This document shows positions 34,269-44,100 of a stretch of 64,000 nt of DNA, one piece after another. The DNA is from Nocardioides sp. Root122. GTDB lineage: Bacteria > Actinomycetota > Actinomycetes > Propionibacteriales > Nocardioidaceae. Below the pieces are notes generated by a model that saw only the letters and a list, made by a program, of their open reading frames with translations, was not told where the DNA came from and made no database searches. Made by a program: the position numbers and the translations under genes. The first letter of the stretch is position 1; the number at the start of each line of letters is the position of its first letter. The stretch spans positions 836,376 to 900,375 of the forward strand of contig NZ_LMDE01000001.1 of assembly GCF_001425025.1 (NCBI RefSeq), given 5' to 3'.

Positions 34269-34981
34269 CGACGCTGTCCGACTCCCAGACCCAGCAGGCC
34301 CAGCAGGCAGGACCGGCCACCGTGCCGGGCCCGCGCACCGAGGCCCTGCCCGAGCAGCCGGAGGCCGAGGCGACCATCGCCGAGAGCGCCACCGTCGAGG
34401 ACGGAGCCCGGGTGGGTGCCGGCGCCCAGGTGTGGGACCAGTCCGTGGTCCGCTCCGGCGCCGACGTCGGCGCCGGCACGATCCTGGGCCGCGGCGTCTA
34501 CATCGGTCCCGGAGCGCGCCTCGGCGAGCGCTGCAAGGTCCAGAACCAGGCCCTCGTCTACGAGCCGGCCGTCCTGGGCGACGGCGTCTTCATCGGCCCG
34601 GCCGTGGTGCTGACCAACGACACCTTCCCGCGGGCGGTGACCCCCGACGGCCGGCTCAAGAACGCCGACGACTGGGTGGCCGTCGGCGTCACCATCGACG
34701 AGGGCGCGGCCGTCGGGGCCCGCGCCGTGTGCGTCGCCCCGGTCCACATCGGCAGGTGGGCCTCCGTGGCCGCCGGCGCCGTGGTGACCCGCGACGTCCC
34801 CGACCACGCGCTGGTGGTCGGCGTCCCGGCCCGCCAGGTCGGCTGGGTCGGCCGCGCCGGCGTGCCGCTGGTCGAGACCGCGCCCGACACCTACAGCTGC
34901 CCGCGCACCGGGACGACGTACGTCGTCACCGACGGTGCGCTGGTCGAGACGACCGAGACCGAGAACGAGGAGAACATCTGA
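34265..34981 (+). CDS. WbpD-like N-acetyltransferase (left-handed beta-helix)
   Basis: This 238-aa protein has about eight hexapeptide turns (SATVEDGARVGAGAQVWDQS onward) and the region NDTFPRAVTPDGRLKNADDW, found in acetyltransferases that act on UDP-3-amino sugar uronates. It probably transfers acetyl from acetyl-CoA to the 3-amino group made by a DegT aminotransferase of the same operon. A 30-residue N-terminal linker and 40-residue tail are additional. It overlaps the GT2 gene by ATGA. Confidence 0.85.
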   Translation: MTTLSDSQTQQAQQAGPATVPGPRTEALPEQPEAEATIAESATVEDGARVGAGAQVWDQSVVRSGADVGAGTILGRGVYIGPGARLGERCKVQNQALVYEPAVLGDGVFIGPAVVLTNDTFPRAVTPDGRLKNADDWVAVGVTIDEGAAVGARAVCVAPVHIGRWASVAAGAVVTRDVPDHALVVGVPARQVGWVGRAGVPLVETAPDTYSCPRTGTTYVVTDGALVETTETENEENI

Positions 34982-36048
34982 TGACCGACCGCCTGGGCGT
35001 AGCCGTGATCGGTGCCGGCTACTGGGGGCCCAACCTGGTCCGCAACTTCGGGTCGTCCCCGCACTGGGACCTCAAGGTGGTGTGCGACCTCGACCTCGCG
35101 CGGGCACGCGCCGTGGCGGGTCCGCACGTCGAGGTGACCGACCAGCTGCAGCGGGTGCTCGACGACCCGTCGATCGACGCGGTGGCCATCGCGACGCCGG
35201 CGCGCACGCACCAGGGCCTGGCCCTGGACGCGCTGCTGGCCGGCAAGCACGTCCTGGTCGAGAAGCCGCTGGCCGACAGCGTCGCCGGCGGCCGGGCGAT
35301 GGTCGAGGTCGCCGAGCAGCGCGGCCTGGTCCTGATGACCGACCACACCTACTGCTACACGCCCGCCGTGCAGAAGATGCGCGAGCTGGTGGCCAGCGGC
35401 GAGCTCGGCGACATCCACTTCATCGACTCGGTGCGGATCAACCTCGGGCTGGTGCAGCCCGACATCGACGTGCTGTGGGACCTCGCGCCCCACGACCTGT
35501 CGATCCTCGACTTCATCCTCCCCGGCGGGCTGCCGACGACCGGGGTGCACGCCACCGGCGCCGACCCGATCGGCGCGGGCCGCGCGTGCGTGGGCCACCT
35601 GACCCTGCCGCTGGCGGGCGACGGGCTCGCCCACGTGCACGTCAACTGGCTCAGCCCCACCAAGATCCGCCAGATGGTCATCGGCGGCTCGCGGCGGACG
35701 CTCGTCTGGGACGACCTCAACCCGCAGCAGCGGCTCAGCATCTACGACCGCGGCGTCGACCTCGCTCGTACGTCGGTCGCCGGGGCGGACCGCGCGGCCT
35801 CGTCGATCTCCTACCGGCTCGGCGACACGTGGTCCCCGGCCCTGCCCGAGCGCGAGGCCCTCGGCCAGATGGTCGCCGAGTTCGCCGGTGCCATCCGGGA
35901 GGACCGGCCGGCGCTCACCGACGGGCACGCCGGGCTGCGCGTGCTCACCGTGCTCGAGTCGGCCTCGGCCACGCTCTACGGGGAGCCGGCCCTGACCGTG
36001 CCGCCCGCACCCCGCGCCGCCGAGCCGGCCCTGGAGGCGGTCCGATGA
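34981..36048 (+). CDS. Gfo/Idh/MocA-family sugar dehydrogenase (WbpB-like)
   Basis: This 355-aa NAD(P)-dependent oxidoreductase has the Rossmann start VAVIGAGYWGPNLVRNFG and the active-site EKPLADS motif, with WDLAPHDLSILDFIL later. In the WbpB/WlbA pathway such an enzyme oxidises C3 of UDP-GlcNAcA before transamination, which fits its place next to the WbpD-like acetyltransferase. It overlaps the previous gene by one base (TGATG). Confidence 0.87.
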   Translation: MTDRLGVAVIGAGYWGPNLVRNFGSSPHWDLKVVCDLDLARARAVAGPHVEVTDQLQRVLDDPSIDAVAIATPARTHQGLALDALLAGKHVLVEKPLADSVAGGRAMVEVAEQRGLVLMTDHTYCYTPAVQKMRELVASGELGDIHFIDSVRINLGLVQPDIDVLWDLAPHDLSILDFILPGGLPTTGVHATGADPIGAGRACVGHLTLPLAGDGLAHVHVNWLSPTKIRQMVIGGSRRTLVWDDLNPQQRLSIYDRGVDLARTSVAGADRAASSISYRLGDTWSPALPEREALGQMVAEFAGAIREDRPALTDGHAGLRVLTVLESASATLYGEPALTVPPAPRAAEPALEAVR

Positions 36049-37046
36049 CCGCGCTCGCCGGGGCCCGCGCCCTCGTCACGGGCGGGGCCGGCACGATCGG
36101 CTCGACGCTCGTCGACCAGCTGCTCGACGCGGGCGTCTCGCAGGTCCGGGTGCTCGACAACCTGGTCCGTGGCCGGGAGGCCAACCTGGAGTCCGCGCTG
36201 GCCCGCGGCGGCGTCGACCTGGTCCGCGGCGACATCCGCGACAAGGACCTGGTCAACGACCTGACCCGCGGCTGCGACCTGGTCTTCCACCAGGCCGCGA
36301 TCCGGATCACCCAGTGCGCGGAGGAGCCGCGGCTGGCCCTCGAGGTGCTGGTCGACGGCACCTTCAACGTCATCGAGGCCGCTGCCGCGGCGAAGGTGGA
36401 CAAGGTGGTCGCCGCCTCCTCGGCGTCCGTCTACGGCCTCGCCGAGCAGTTCCCGACCCCGGAGTCGCAGCACCCCTACGACAACGACACGTTCTACGGC
36501 GCCGCGAAGACCTTCAACGAGGGCATGCTCCGCAGCTTCCGGGCGATGCACGGCATCGACTACGTCGCGCTGCGCTACTTCAACGTCTACGGCCCGCGCA
36601 TGGACGTGCACGGCCTCTACACCGAGGTGCTGGTGCGCTGGATGGAGCGGATCGACGACGGCATCCCGCCGCTGATCTTCGGCGACGGCCGCCAGACGAT
36701 GGACTTCGTCTTCACCACCGACATCGCCCGCGCCAACGTGCTCGCCGCCGAGTCGTCGGTGGTCGAGGGCGTCTACAACGTGGCCCGCGGCGAGGAGACC
36801 AGCCTGCTCGGGCTGGCCGAGACGCTGCTGCGGGTGATGGGCTCGGACCTGCCCGTCGAGCACGGCCCCGAGCGCGGCGTCAACGGTGTCGTACGACGCC
36901 TCGCCGACACCTCGGCGGCCGAGCGTGACCTCGGGTTCGTCGCGCACACGCCGCTGGAGGAGGGGCTGGCCCAGCTCGTGGAGTGGTGGCGCCCGCAGCG
37001 CGAGGAGATCGCCGCCGGGCGTCCCGTGCAGGCGGTGGCCCGATGA
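36045..37046 (+). CDS. NAD-dependent epimerase/dehydratase (extended SDR)
   Basis: This 333-aa SDR has the cofactor motif VTGGAGTIGSTLVDQLL and the catalytic pair in YGAAKTFNEG, with the upstream Ser in ASSASVYGL. It is closest in style to UDP-glucose/UDP-GlcNAc 4-epimerases. TMDFVFTTDIARAN is the substrate-side motif. It probably epimerises the nucleotide sugar used for this polysaccharide. Confidence 0.88.
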   Translation: MTALAGARALVTGGAGTIGSTLVDQLLDAGVSQVRVLDNLVRGREANLESALARGGVDLVRGDIRDKDLVNDLTRGCDLVFHQAAIRITQCAEEPRLALEVLVDGTFNVIEAAAAAKVDKVVAASSASVYGLAEQFPTPESQHPYDNDTFYGAAKTFNEGMLRSFRAMHGIDYVALRYFNVYGPRMDVHGLYTEVLVRWMERIDDGIPPLIFGDGRQTMDFVFTTDIARANVLAAESSVVEGVYNVARGEETSLLGLAETLLRVMGSDLPVEHGPERGVNGVVRRLADTSAAERDLGFVAHTPLEEGLAQLVEWWRPQREEIAAGRPVQAVAR

Positions 37047-38194
37047 GCGTCGACGCCAGCCTCACGCGCATCAACGTGATGCAGCCGTGGCTCGGCGAGG
37101 AGGAGGTCGCCGCGGTGGCCGCGGTGCTGCGGTCCGGGTGGGTCGCCCAGGGGCCCCAGGTCGCCGCCTTCGAGGCCGCCTTCCGGCAGTCGCAGCAGGC
37201 GGCGCACGCGGTGGCCGTGAGCAACTGCACCACCGCGCTCCACCTCGCCCTCGTGGTCGCGGGGATCGGTCCCGGCGACGAGGTCGTCGTCCCGTCGTTC
37301 TCCTTCGTCGCGACGGCCAACGCCCCGACCTACGTCGGCGCCACCCCTGTCTTCGCCGACGTCGACGCGACCACCGGCAACCTCACCCCCGCCACGATCG
37401 CCGCGGTGGTCACCCCGCGGACGCGCGCGGTGATCGCCGTGGACCAGGGCGGCGTGCCGCTCGACCTGGCCGCCGTCCGTGCCTGGTGCGACCCGCTCGG
37501 GATCACGGTCATCGAGGACGCAGCCTGCGCCGCCGGGTCCACCGCCTACGGACGCCCGGTCGGTTCCGGAGCCGAGATCGCGGCCTGGTCCTTCCACCCG
37601 CGCAAGCTCCTGACGACCGGTGAGGGCGGGATGATCACGACCTCGCGCGCCGACTGGGCCGACCGCGCCCGCCGCCTGCGCGAGCACGCGATGAGCGTCT
37701 CGGCCGCCGACAGGCACGCCAGCGTGCTGGCGCCGCCGGAGTCCTACGCCGAGATCGGCTTCAACTTCCGGATGACCGACATGCAGGCCGCCGTCGGCCT
37801 GGTCCAGCTCGGCCGGCTGCCCGAGATGGTGGCGCGCCGCCGCGAGCTCGCCGCGACGTACGCCGCCGTGGTCGCCGAGCTGCCCGGGCTCCGGATGGTC
37901 GCCGACCCGTCCTACGGCACCACCAACTTCCAGTCCTGCTGGGTCGAGGTGCTCGAGGACCACCCGCTCGACCGCGAGGAGCTGATGATGCACCTCGCGG
38001 AGGCCGGCATCTCCGCCCGACGCGGGATCATGGCGGCGCACCGCCAGCCCGCGCACGCGCACCGCGAGCGCATCCCGTTGCCGGTGACCGAGCGGCTCAA
38101 CGACCAGACGCTGATCCTGCCGCTGTTCCACCAGATGACCGACGCCGAGCAGGCGCGCGTGTGCGACGCGCTCGCCACTGCGTGGCGGCCATGA
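37043..38194 (+). CDS. DegT/DnrJ/EryC1 aminotransferase (PglE-like)
   Basis: This 383-aa PLP enzyme transfers an amino group to a keto-sugar nucleotide. The PLP lysine is in WSFHPRKLLTTGEGGM. INVMQPWLGEEEVAAVAAVL and SGWVAQGPQVAAFE resemble the PglE/LegC group that aminates C4. The next gene is a PglD-like acyltransferase, its usual partner. No 4,6-dehydratase is in the window, so the keto-sugar may come from elsewhere. Confidence 0.88.
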   Translation: MSVDASLTRINVMQPWLGEEEVAAVAAVLRSGWVAQGPQVAAFEAAFRQSQQAAHAVAVSNCTTALHLALVVAGIGPGDEVVVPSFSFVATANAPTYVGATPVFADVDATTGNLTPATIAAVVTPRTRAVIAVDQGGVPLDLAAVRAWCDPLGITVIEDAACAAGSTAYGRPVGSGAEIAAWSFHPRKLLTTGEGGMITTSRADWADRARRLREHAMSVSAADRHASVLAPPESYAEIGFNFRMTDMQAAVGLVQLGRLPEMVARRRELAATYAAVVAELPGLRMVADPSYGTTNFQSCWVEVLEDHPLDREELMMHLAEAGISARRGIMAAHRQPAHAHRERIPLPVTERLNDQTLILPLFHQMTDAEQARVCDALATAWRP

Positions 38195-38835
38195 CGGGCC
38201 TCCTGCTCGTCGGGGCGAGCGGTCTCGCCCGCGAGGCGACCGCGGTCGCCGTCATGCTCCAGCACGACGGCCCGGTCGACATCGTCGACGACAACCCCGC
38301 GCTGTGGGGGACCCTGCACGGACTCACGCCCGTGCTCGGGTCGGTGGACCTGGTGGCCGACGTCGTCGACTTCGAGGTGGTGCTCGCGCTCGGTGCCGGA
38401 CGGCACCGCCGTCGCGTGGCGGTGCGGCTCGACATGCTCGGGGTCGACCCGGCGCGCTACACCTCGCTCATCCACCCGCGGGTCGTGCTGCCGGGCAGCT
38501 GCCACATCGGCACCGGCGCGATCGTGCTCGACGGCGTGGTCCTCACCGCCGACGTCGAGGTCGGCGACCACGTGGTGCTGATGCCCCACGTGACCCTCAC
38601 CCACGGCTGCACCGTCAGCGACTACGCGACGGTCTGCGCCGGGGTCTCCCTGGGCGGCGACGTCCAGGTCGGCGAGGCCGCCTACATCGGCATGAACGCC
38701 TCGGTCCGCCAGGGCGTGCACATCGGCCCCGGAGCCACCGTCGGGATGGGCGCAGCGGTCCTCGACGACGTACCAGCAGGAGAGACCTGGGTGGGAGTCC
38801 CCGCCCGACCGATCCGGACAGGAGTCCACGCATGA
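38191..38835 (+). CDS. PglD/NeuD-type sugar O/N-acyltransferase
   Basis: This 214-aa protein has an N-terminal Rossmann-like PglD domain (LLLVGASGLAREATAVAVML) and a C-terminal left-handed beta-helix with hexapeptide turns (GTGAIVLDGVVLTADVEVG, then PHVTLTHGCTVSDYATV). It probably acylates the amino sugar made by the preceding aminotransferase. Genes overlap by 4 bp on both sides. Confidence 0.87.
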   Translation: MTGLLLVGASGLAREATAVAVMLQHDGPVDIVDDNPALWGTLHGLTPVLGSVDLVADVVDFEVVLALGAGRHRRRVAVRLDMLGVDPARYTSLIHPRVVLPGSCHIGTGAIVLDGVVLTADVEVGDHVVLMPHVTLTHGCTVSDYATVCAGVSLGGDVQVGEAAYIGMNASVRQGVHIGPGATVGMGAAVLDDVPAGETWVGVPARPIRTGVHA

Positions 38836-39980
38836 ACAGCACCACCATCCCCTTCGTCGACCTCGCCTCGCAGCACGCCGAGGTCGCCGCAGAGGTGGAG
38901 GCGGGCCTCGCGTCCGTCTTCGCGGCGACGGCCTTCGTGGACGGGCCGGCGGTCGGGGACTTCGAGCAGCAGTACGCCGAGTTCGTCGGCGTCGACCACT
39001 GCATCGGCGTCGGCAACGGCACCGACGCGCTGGAGCTGGCGCTGCGCGCAGCCGGGGTGGGGCCAGGTGGCGAGGTCGTGATGCCGGCCAACACCTTCAT
39101 CGCCACCGCCGAGGCGGCCTCGCGCATCGGCGCCGTACCGGTGCCGGTGGACGTCGACGACGAGCGGCTGCTGATCGACCCGGCAGCCGTCGAGGCGGCG
39201 ATCACTCCGCGCACGCAGGCCGTGGCCGCGGTGCACCTCTTCGGCCAGCTCGCCCCGGTCGGGCGTCTCGGCGAGATCTGCGACGCGCACGGCATCCCGC
39301 TCGTCGAGGACGCCGCGCAGTCGCAGGGTGCACGCCACGACGGTCGCGGCGCCGGCGGCCTCGGCCGCGTGGGCGCGACCAGCTTCTACCCCGGCAAGAA
39401 CCTCGGTGCGGCTGGCGACGCGGGTGCGGTGACCACCGACGACACCACGATCGCCGCCGAGGTCCGCCGGCTGCGCAACCACGGCTCCTCCACCCGCTAC
39501 GTCCACGACGTGATCGGGATGAACTCCCGCCTCGACACCGTCCAGGCCGTCTACCTCCGGGCCAAGCTCGACCGGCTGGAGAAGTGGAACGAGCTCCGGG
39601 TCCGCGCGGCGGCCCGCTACGACGCGCTGCTCGCGGACGTCGCGGGCGTACGCCGTCCGCTGCTGGGCGCCGACGGCACCCACGTGTGGCACCTCTACGT
39701 CGTCCGCGTCGCCGAGCGTGACGCCGTGCTCGCCGAGCTCGGCCGGGCCGGTGTCGGAGCCGGCATCCACTACCCCTACCCGGTGCACCTCACCGGCGCC
39801 TACCGCCACCTCGGCCTGGGCCGGGGCACCGCGCCCGTCGCCGAGGCCGCGGCCGACCAGATCCTCTCGCTGCCGATGCACCCGCACCTGACCGAGGCCA
39901 TGCAGGACCGCGTCGTCGAGGTGCTGGCCTCGGCCGTCGCGAGCCACCCCGGGTCCGACGCCGACGGAGGACGATCGTGA
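38832..39980 (+). CDS. DegT/DnrJ/EryC1 aminotransferase (WbpE/FdtB-like)
   Basis: This 382-aa PLP enzyme is the second sugar aminotransferase of the operon. The PLP lysine is in TSFYPGKNLGAAGDAGAV. IPFVDLASQHAEVAAEVEAG resembles C3 aminotransferases such as WbpE and FdtB. With the WbpB-like and WbpD-like genes it would complete a 3-amino sugar branch, distinct from the 4-amino branch suggested by 37043-38835. Confidence 0.88.
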   Translation: MNSTTIPFVDLASQHAEVAAEVEAGLASVFAATAFVDGPAVGDFEQQYAEFVGVDHCIGVGNGTDALELALRAAGVGPGGEVVMPANTFIATAEAASRIGAVPVPVDVDDERLLIDPAAVEAAITPRTQAVAAVHLFGQLAPVGRLGEICDAHGIPLVEDAAQSQGARHDGRGAGGLGRVGATSFYPGKNLGAAGDAGAVTTDDTTIAAEVRRLRNHGSSTRYVHDVIGMNSRLDTVQAVYLRAKLDRLEKWNELRVRAAARYDALLADVAGVRRPLLGADGTHVWHLYVVRVAERDAVLAELGRAGVGAGIHYPYPVHLTGAYRHLGLGRGTAPVAEAAADQILSLPMHPHLTEAMQDRVVEVLASAVASHPGSDADGGRS

Positions 39981-40996
39981 CGACTCTCCTGGTCGCCAAC
40001 GACGGCGGCCACCTGATGCAGCTGCACACGCTGCGTCCGCGGCTCGGTGTCGGGGACGACGTGGTGTGGGTGACGCCCCGCACGCCGCAGACCGAGTCGC
40101 TGCTGGCGGGGGAGCGGGTCCACTGGGCCTTCCCCTGCCCGCCCCGCGACACCAGGGCGCTGGCCCGCAACACGCTCGCGTGCCGCCGGCTGTTCCGCGA
40201 GCACGACGTCGCGTTGGTCGTGAGCACGGGTGCTGCGCTGGCCCTGGCCGTGCTGCCGCAGGCCCGGGTGCGCGGGATCGAGACGGTCTACATCGAGAGC
40301 GCCACCCGCCTCGACGCCCCGTCGCTCTCCGGCCGGGCCCTGGCGATGGTGCCCGGCATCACGACCTACAGCCAGTCCAGCGCCCTGACCCGCGGGCACT
40401 GGCAGTACCTCGCCTCGCCGTGGGAGCTCTACGACACCACCCCGACCGCGCCCCGACCGGTGCGACGGATGGTGGTCAGCCTGGGCACGCAGGAGGACTA
40501 CGGCTTCCGCAGGCTGCTCGAGCGGCTGGTGCCGCTGGTGCCGACCGGCACCGAGGTGCTGTGGCAGACGGGCGGCACCGACACCACCGGTCTCGGCATC
40601 GACGCCCGGGTGCGGGTGCCCTCCGAGGAGATGTCCTCCTCGATCCGTGCCGCGGACGTCGTGGTGGCGCACGCCGGCACCGGCATCGCGCTGATGGCGC
40701 TGGAGAACGGCAAGTGCCCGATCCTGGTGCCGCGCCGCTCGATGCACGGCGAGCACGTCGACGACCACCAGCTGACGATCGCGCTCGAGCTCGCGCTGCG
40801 CGACCTGTGCATCTCCCGCGACGCCGACAGCCTCAAGGAGCGCGACCTGGTCGCGGCGGCCAGCCGCACCGTGACCAAGGTCAGCGACCCGCCGCAGCTG
40901 CGGATCACCTCCGTCCCGCTGCCCCGGCAGCGCACCGGCGGCTCGGTGGCCGCCACCGCGACGGCGGCCGCTGCGGCGACCGCGGCACGGGTGTAG
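39977..40996 (+). CDS. Fused Alg14-Alg13-type (PssD-PssE) glycosyltransferase
   Basis: This 339-aa protein joins two parts usually encoded separately. The N-terminal half (LVANDGGHLMQLHTLRPRL) is Alg14/PssD-like, the membrane-recruiting part. The C-terminal half (MVVSLGTQEDYGFRRLLERL and VVVAHAGTGIALMALENGKC) is the Alg13/PssE-like GT28 catalytic domain. It probably adds the second sugar to the lipid carrier. The start is GTG at 39977. An Ala-rich low-complexity tail ends the protein and the operon. Confidence 0.85.
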   Translation: MTTLLVANDGGHLMQLHTLRPRLGVGDDVVWVTPRTPQTESLLAGERVHWAFPCPPRDTRALARNTLACRRLFREHDVALVVSTGAALALAVLPQARVRGIETVYIESATRLDAPSLSGRALAMVPGITTYSQSSALTRGHWQYLASPWELYDTTPTAPRPVRRMVVSLGTQEDYGFRRLLERLVPLVPTGTEVLWQTGGTDTTGLGIDARVRVPSEEMSSSIRAADVVVAHAGTGIALMALENGKCPILVPRRSMHGEHVDDHQLTIALELALRDLCISRDADSLKERDLVAAASRTVTKVSDPPQLRITSVPLPRQRTGGSVAATATAAAAATAARV

Positions 40997-41023
40997 TTGA
41001 GAACGCACCGAAATGTGGGGATA

Positions 41024-41091
41024 TCCGCCGGTGGGCGGACCTCGGGCCCCGTGACGCAATCAGGATCGGGACCGTGGCGCGCTGTCGCGCC
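41024..41091 (+). promoter_or_regulatory. Two hairpins before the DUF4082 protein gene
   Basis: TCCGCC-ggtg-GGCGGA (41024-41039) and GGCGCG-ctgt-CGCGCC (41076-41091) are perfect 6-bp stems with 4-nt loops in the 114-bp gap after the preceding operon. The first could terminate that operon and the second could shape the new leader. Confidence 0.5.
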
Positions 41092-41110
41092 GTTGAAGGG
41101 TGGGGTAGGG

Positions 41111-44100
41111 ATGGTCAGCACGACGACCTCTGCGGTGGGGACCGCGCGCGGGTGGGCGACCAGGGCGACCGCCCTGGTCCTCGTGGCCGCGCTGAACGCG
41201 CTCGTGGGCCCGGCCCTCCTCGGTGGACCGTCCCCGGCCAACGCCGCCGATCCGTGCGGCGCGGGCGGCAACAAGATCGCCTGCGAGAACGCCAAGCCCG
41301 GCACCGACCCGGAGATCTGGGACATCCAGGGGGCGGGCGACTCCTCGATCCAGGGCTTCGCCACCGACATCTCGGTCAACGTCGGCCAGCGCATCGACTT
41401 CAAGATCGCGACCAACGCCTCGTCGTACACCATCGACATCTACCGGACCGGTTGGTACCAGGGTCTCGGCGCGCGCTACATCACCTCTGTGACGCCGAGC
41501 GCGACGCTCCCGCAGACCCAGCCCAACTGCATCACCGACGTCACCACCGAGCTCTACGACTGCGGCAACTGGGCGGTCTCGGCGTCGTGGAACGTGCCGT
41601 CGACGGCCGTCTCGGGCGTCTACGTCGCCAAGCTGACGCGCACCAACGGCGACACCAGCCACATCACCTTCATCGTCCGCGACGACTCCAGCACGTCGAG
41701 CATCGTCTTCCAGACCGCCGACCCGACCTGGCACGCCTACAACACCTACGGCGGCTCCGACTTCTACGCCGGCGGCGCCAACGGCCGCGCCTACAAGGTC
41801 AGCTACAACCGCCCCTTCAACACCCGCGGGAGCGCGGCCGGGCGTGACTTCTACTTCGGTGCCGAGTACGCCCTCGTCCGGTTCCTCGAGCGCAACGGCT
41901 ACGACGTCTCCTACATCGCCGGCGTCGACACCGACCGGCGCGGCAACCTGCTCACGAACCACAAGGTCTTCCTGTCCGTGGGCCACGACGAGTACTGGAG
42001 CGGCGCCCAGCGCGCCAACATCACCGCGGCACGCGACGCCGGGGTGAACCTGCAGTTCCTCGCCGGCAACGAGGGCTACTGGCGCACGCGCTACGAGCCG
42101 TCGGCCGACCCGTCCCACACCGCGTACCGGACCCTCGTGACCTACAAGGAAACCTGGGCCAACGCCAAGATCGACCCCACCAACCAGTGGACGGGCACGT
42201 GGCGCGACCCGCGGTTCGCCTCGCGCGCCAACGGCGGCGGGATGCCGGAGAACGAGCTCATCGGCACCGGCTACATGGTCAACTTCAGCGACCTGGCGAT
42301 GACCGTGCAGCAGGCCGAGGGCCGTTATCGCCTGTGGCGCAACACCCCGCTCGCGACGACCTCGGCCACGCAGACCACGCTGGCCCCGCACACCGTGGGC
42401 TACGAGTCCAACGAGGTGATGGACAACGGGTTCAGCCCACCGGGCCTGGTCAAGCTGTCGACCACCACGGGAGCGGTCCCGCAGTACCTCCGCGACTTCG
42501 GCTCGACCGTCACGGCGGGGACGACGAAGCACAACCTCACGCTCTACAAGGCGCCGAGCGGTGCGCTGGTCTTCAGCGCCGGCACCGTGCAGTGGACCTA
42601 CGGCCTCGACGCCGAGCACGACTCGGAGTACCCCGACAACGTCGCCGACTCCCGCATGCAGCAGGCGCAGGTCAACCTGCTCGCCGACATGGGCGCGCAA
42701 CCGGCGACCCTGATGACGGGGCTGGCAGCGGCCGCCAAGTCGACCGACACCGTCGGGCCGACGATCACCATCAACACGCCCGCCGCCGGCCAGGCCCAGA
42801 AGAACGGGGACCTGGTCACCCTCACCGGCACGGCGACCGACGCGGCCGGACGCGTCGCCGGCGTGGAGGTCTCCAACGACAACGGCGCGACCTGGCAGGC
42901 CGCCGGCGGCACCACGTCGTGGACCGCGACGGTCGTGCAGAAGGGTCGCGGCACCACCCCGATCCTGGTCCGCGGCATCGACGACAGCGCCAACATCGGG
43001 ACGCCGGCCAGCCGGAGCTTCTCGGTGAGCTGCCCGTGCAGCATCTTCGGCAACATCACGCCGCCGACCCCGGACACCGACGACAACTCCGGCGTCGAGC
43101 TCGGCCTGCGGTTCACCCCCGTGGTGGACGGCTTCGCCACCGGCGTCCGCTTCTACAAGGGGACGGGCAACACCGGCACCCATGTCGGCTCGCTGTGGAG
43201 CTCGACCGGTCAGCGCCTGGGCCAGGTCACCTTCGCCAACGAGACCGCGACCGGCTGGCAGACCGCGCAGTTCACGCAGGCGGTGCCGATCATCGCGGGC
43301 CAGACCTACACGGTCTCCTACACCGCACCGCGCGGCCACTACGCCTCCGAGCAGTGGGCCTTCGCCTACCGCGGGGTCGACACCGGCGGGATGCAGGTGG
43401 CGGGCGGCTTCGGTGCGACACCGGCGGGCGTCTACGGCGGCGGCGGGACGATGCCGTCCTCGAGCTACCAGAAGGCCAACTACTTCGTCGACCTCACCTA
43501 CTCCGCGACCGACGACTCGCCGCTGATCGCGATGAGCCAGTCCCCGGCCCCGGACTCGAGCGCCATCCCGGTCACCACGACGGTCTCGGCGCGCTTCTCC
43601 AAGGCGATGGCTGCCGGCACGCCGGGCCTGACCCTGCGGGACTCCAACAACCAGCCCGTGGCCGGCTCGACGTCGTACGACGCACCCAACCGCACGATCA
43701 CCTTCACTCCGACCAACCAGCTGGCCGCCTACGTGCGCTACACCGCGACGCTCTCGGGCACCGACGCGCAGGGCAACCCGATCACCTCGGGCGGCACGTG
43801 GTCCTTCACCACCGCGAAGCCGCCGAACCCGCCGGGCGTCTGCCCGTGCTCGCTGTTCAGCGACGAGACGGTGCCGACGGTCATGGAGATCAACGACGGC
43901 GTCCCGCTCTCGCTGGGCACCCGCTTCACCTCCGACGCCAAGGGCATCGTGACCGGCGTCCGGTTCTACAAGTCGTCGGGCAACACGGGCGCGCACGTCG
44001 GCTCGCTGTGGAACGCCAACGGTGTGGAGCTGGCCTCCGGCACCTTCACCAACGAGTCCGCCAGCGGCTGGCAGCAGCTGAACTTCACGACGCCGGTGGC

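Noticed and set aside
34432..34980. Second plus-strand frame running into the WbpB-like gene as an N-terminal extension
   Set aside because: It lies within the acetyltransferase gene, is Arg-rich and featureless, and the Rossmann motif follows directly after ATG 34981.
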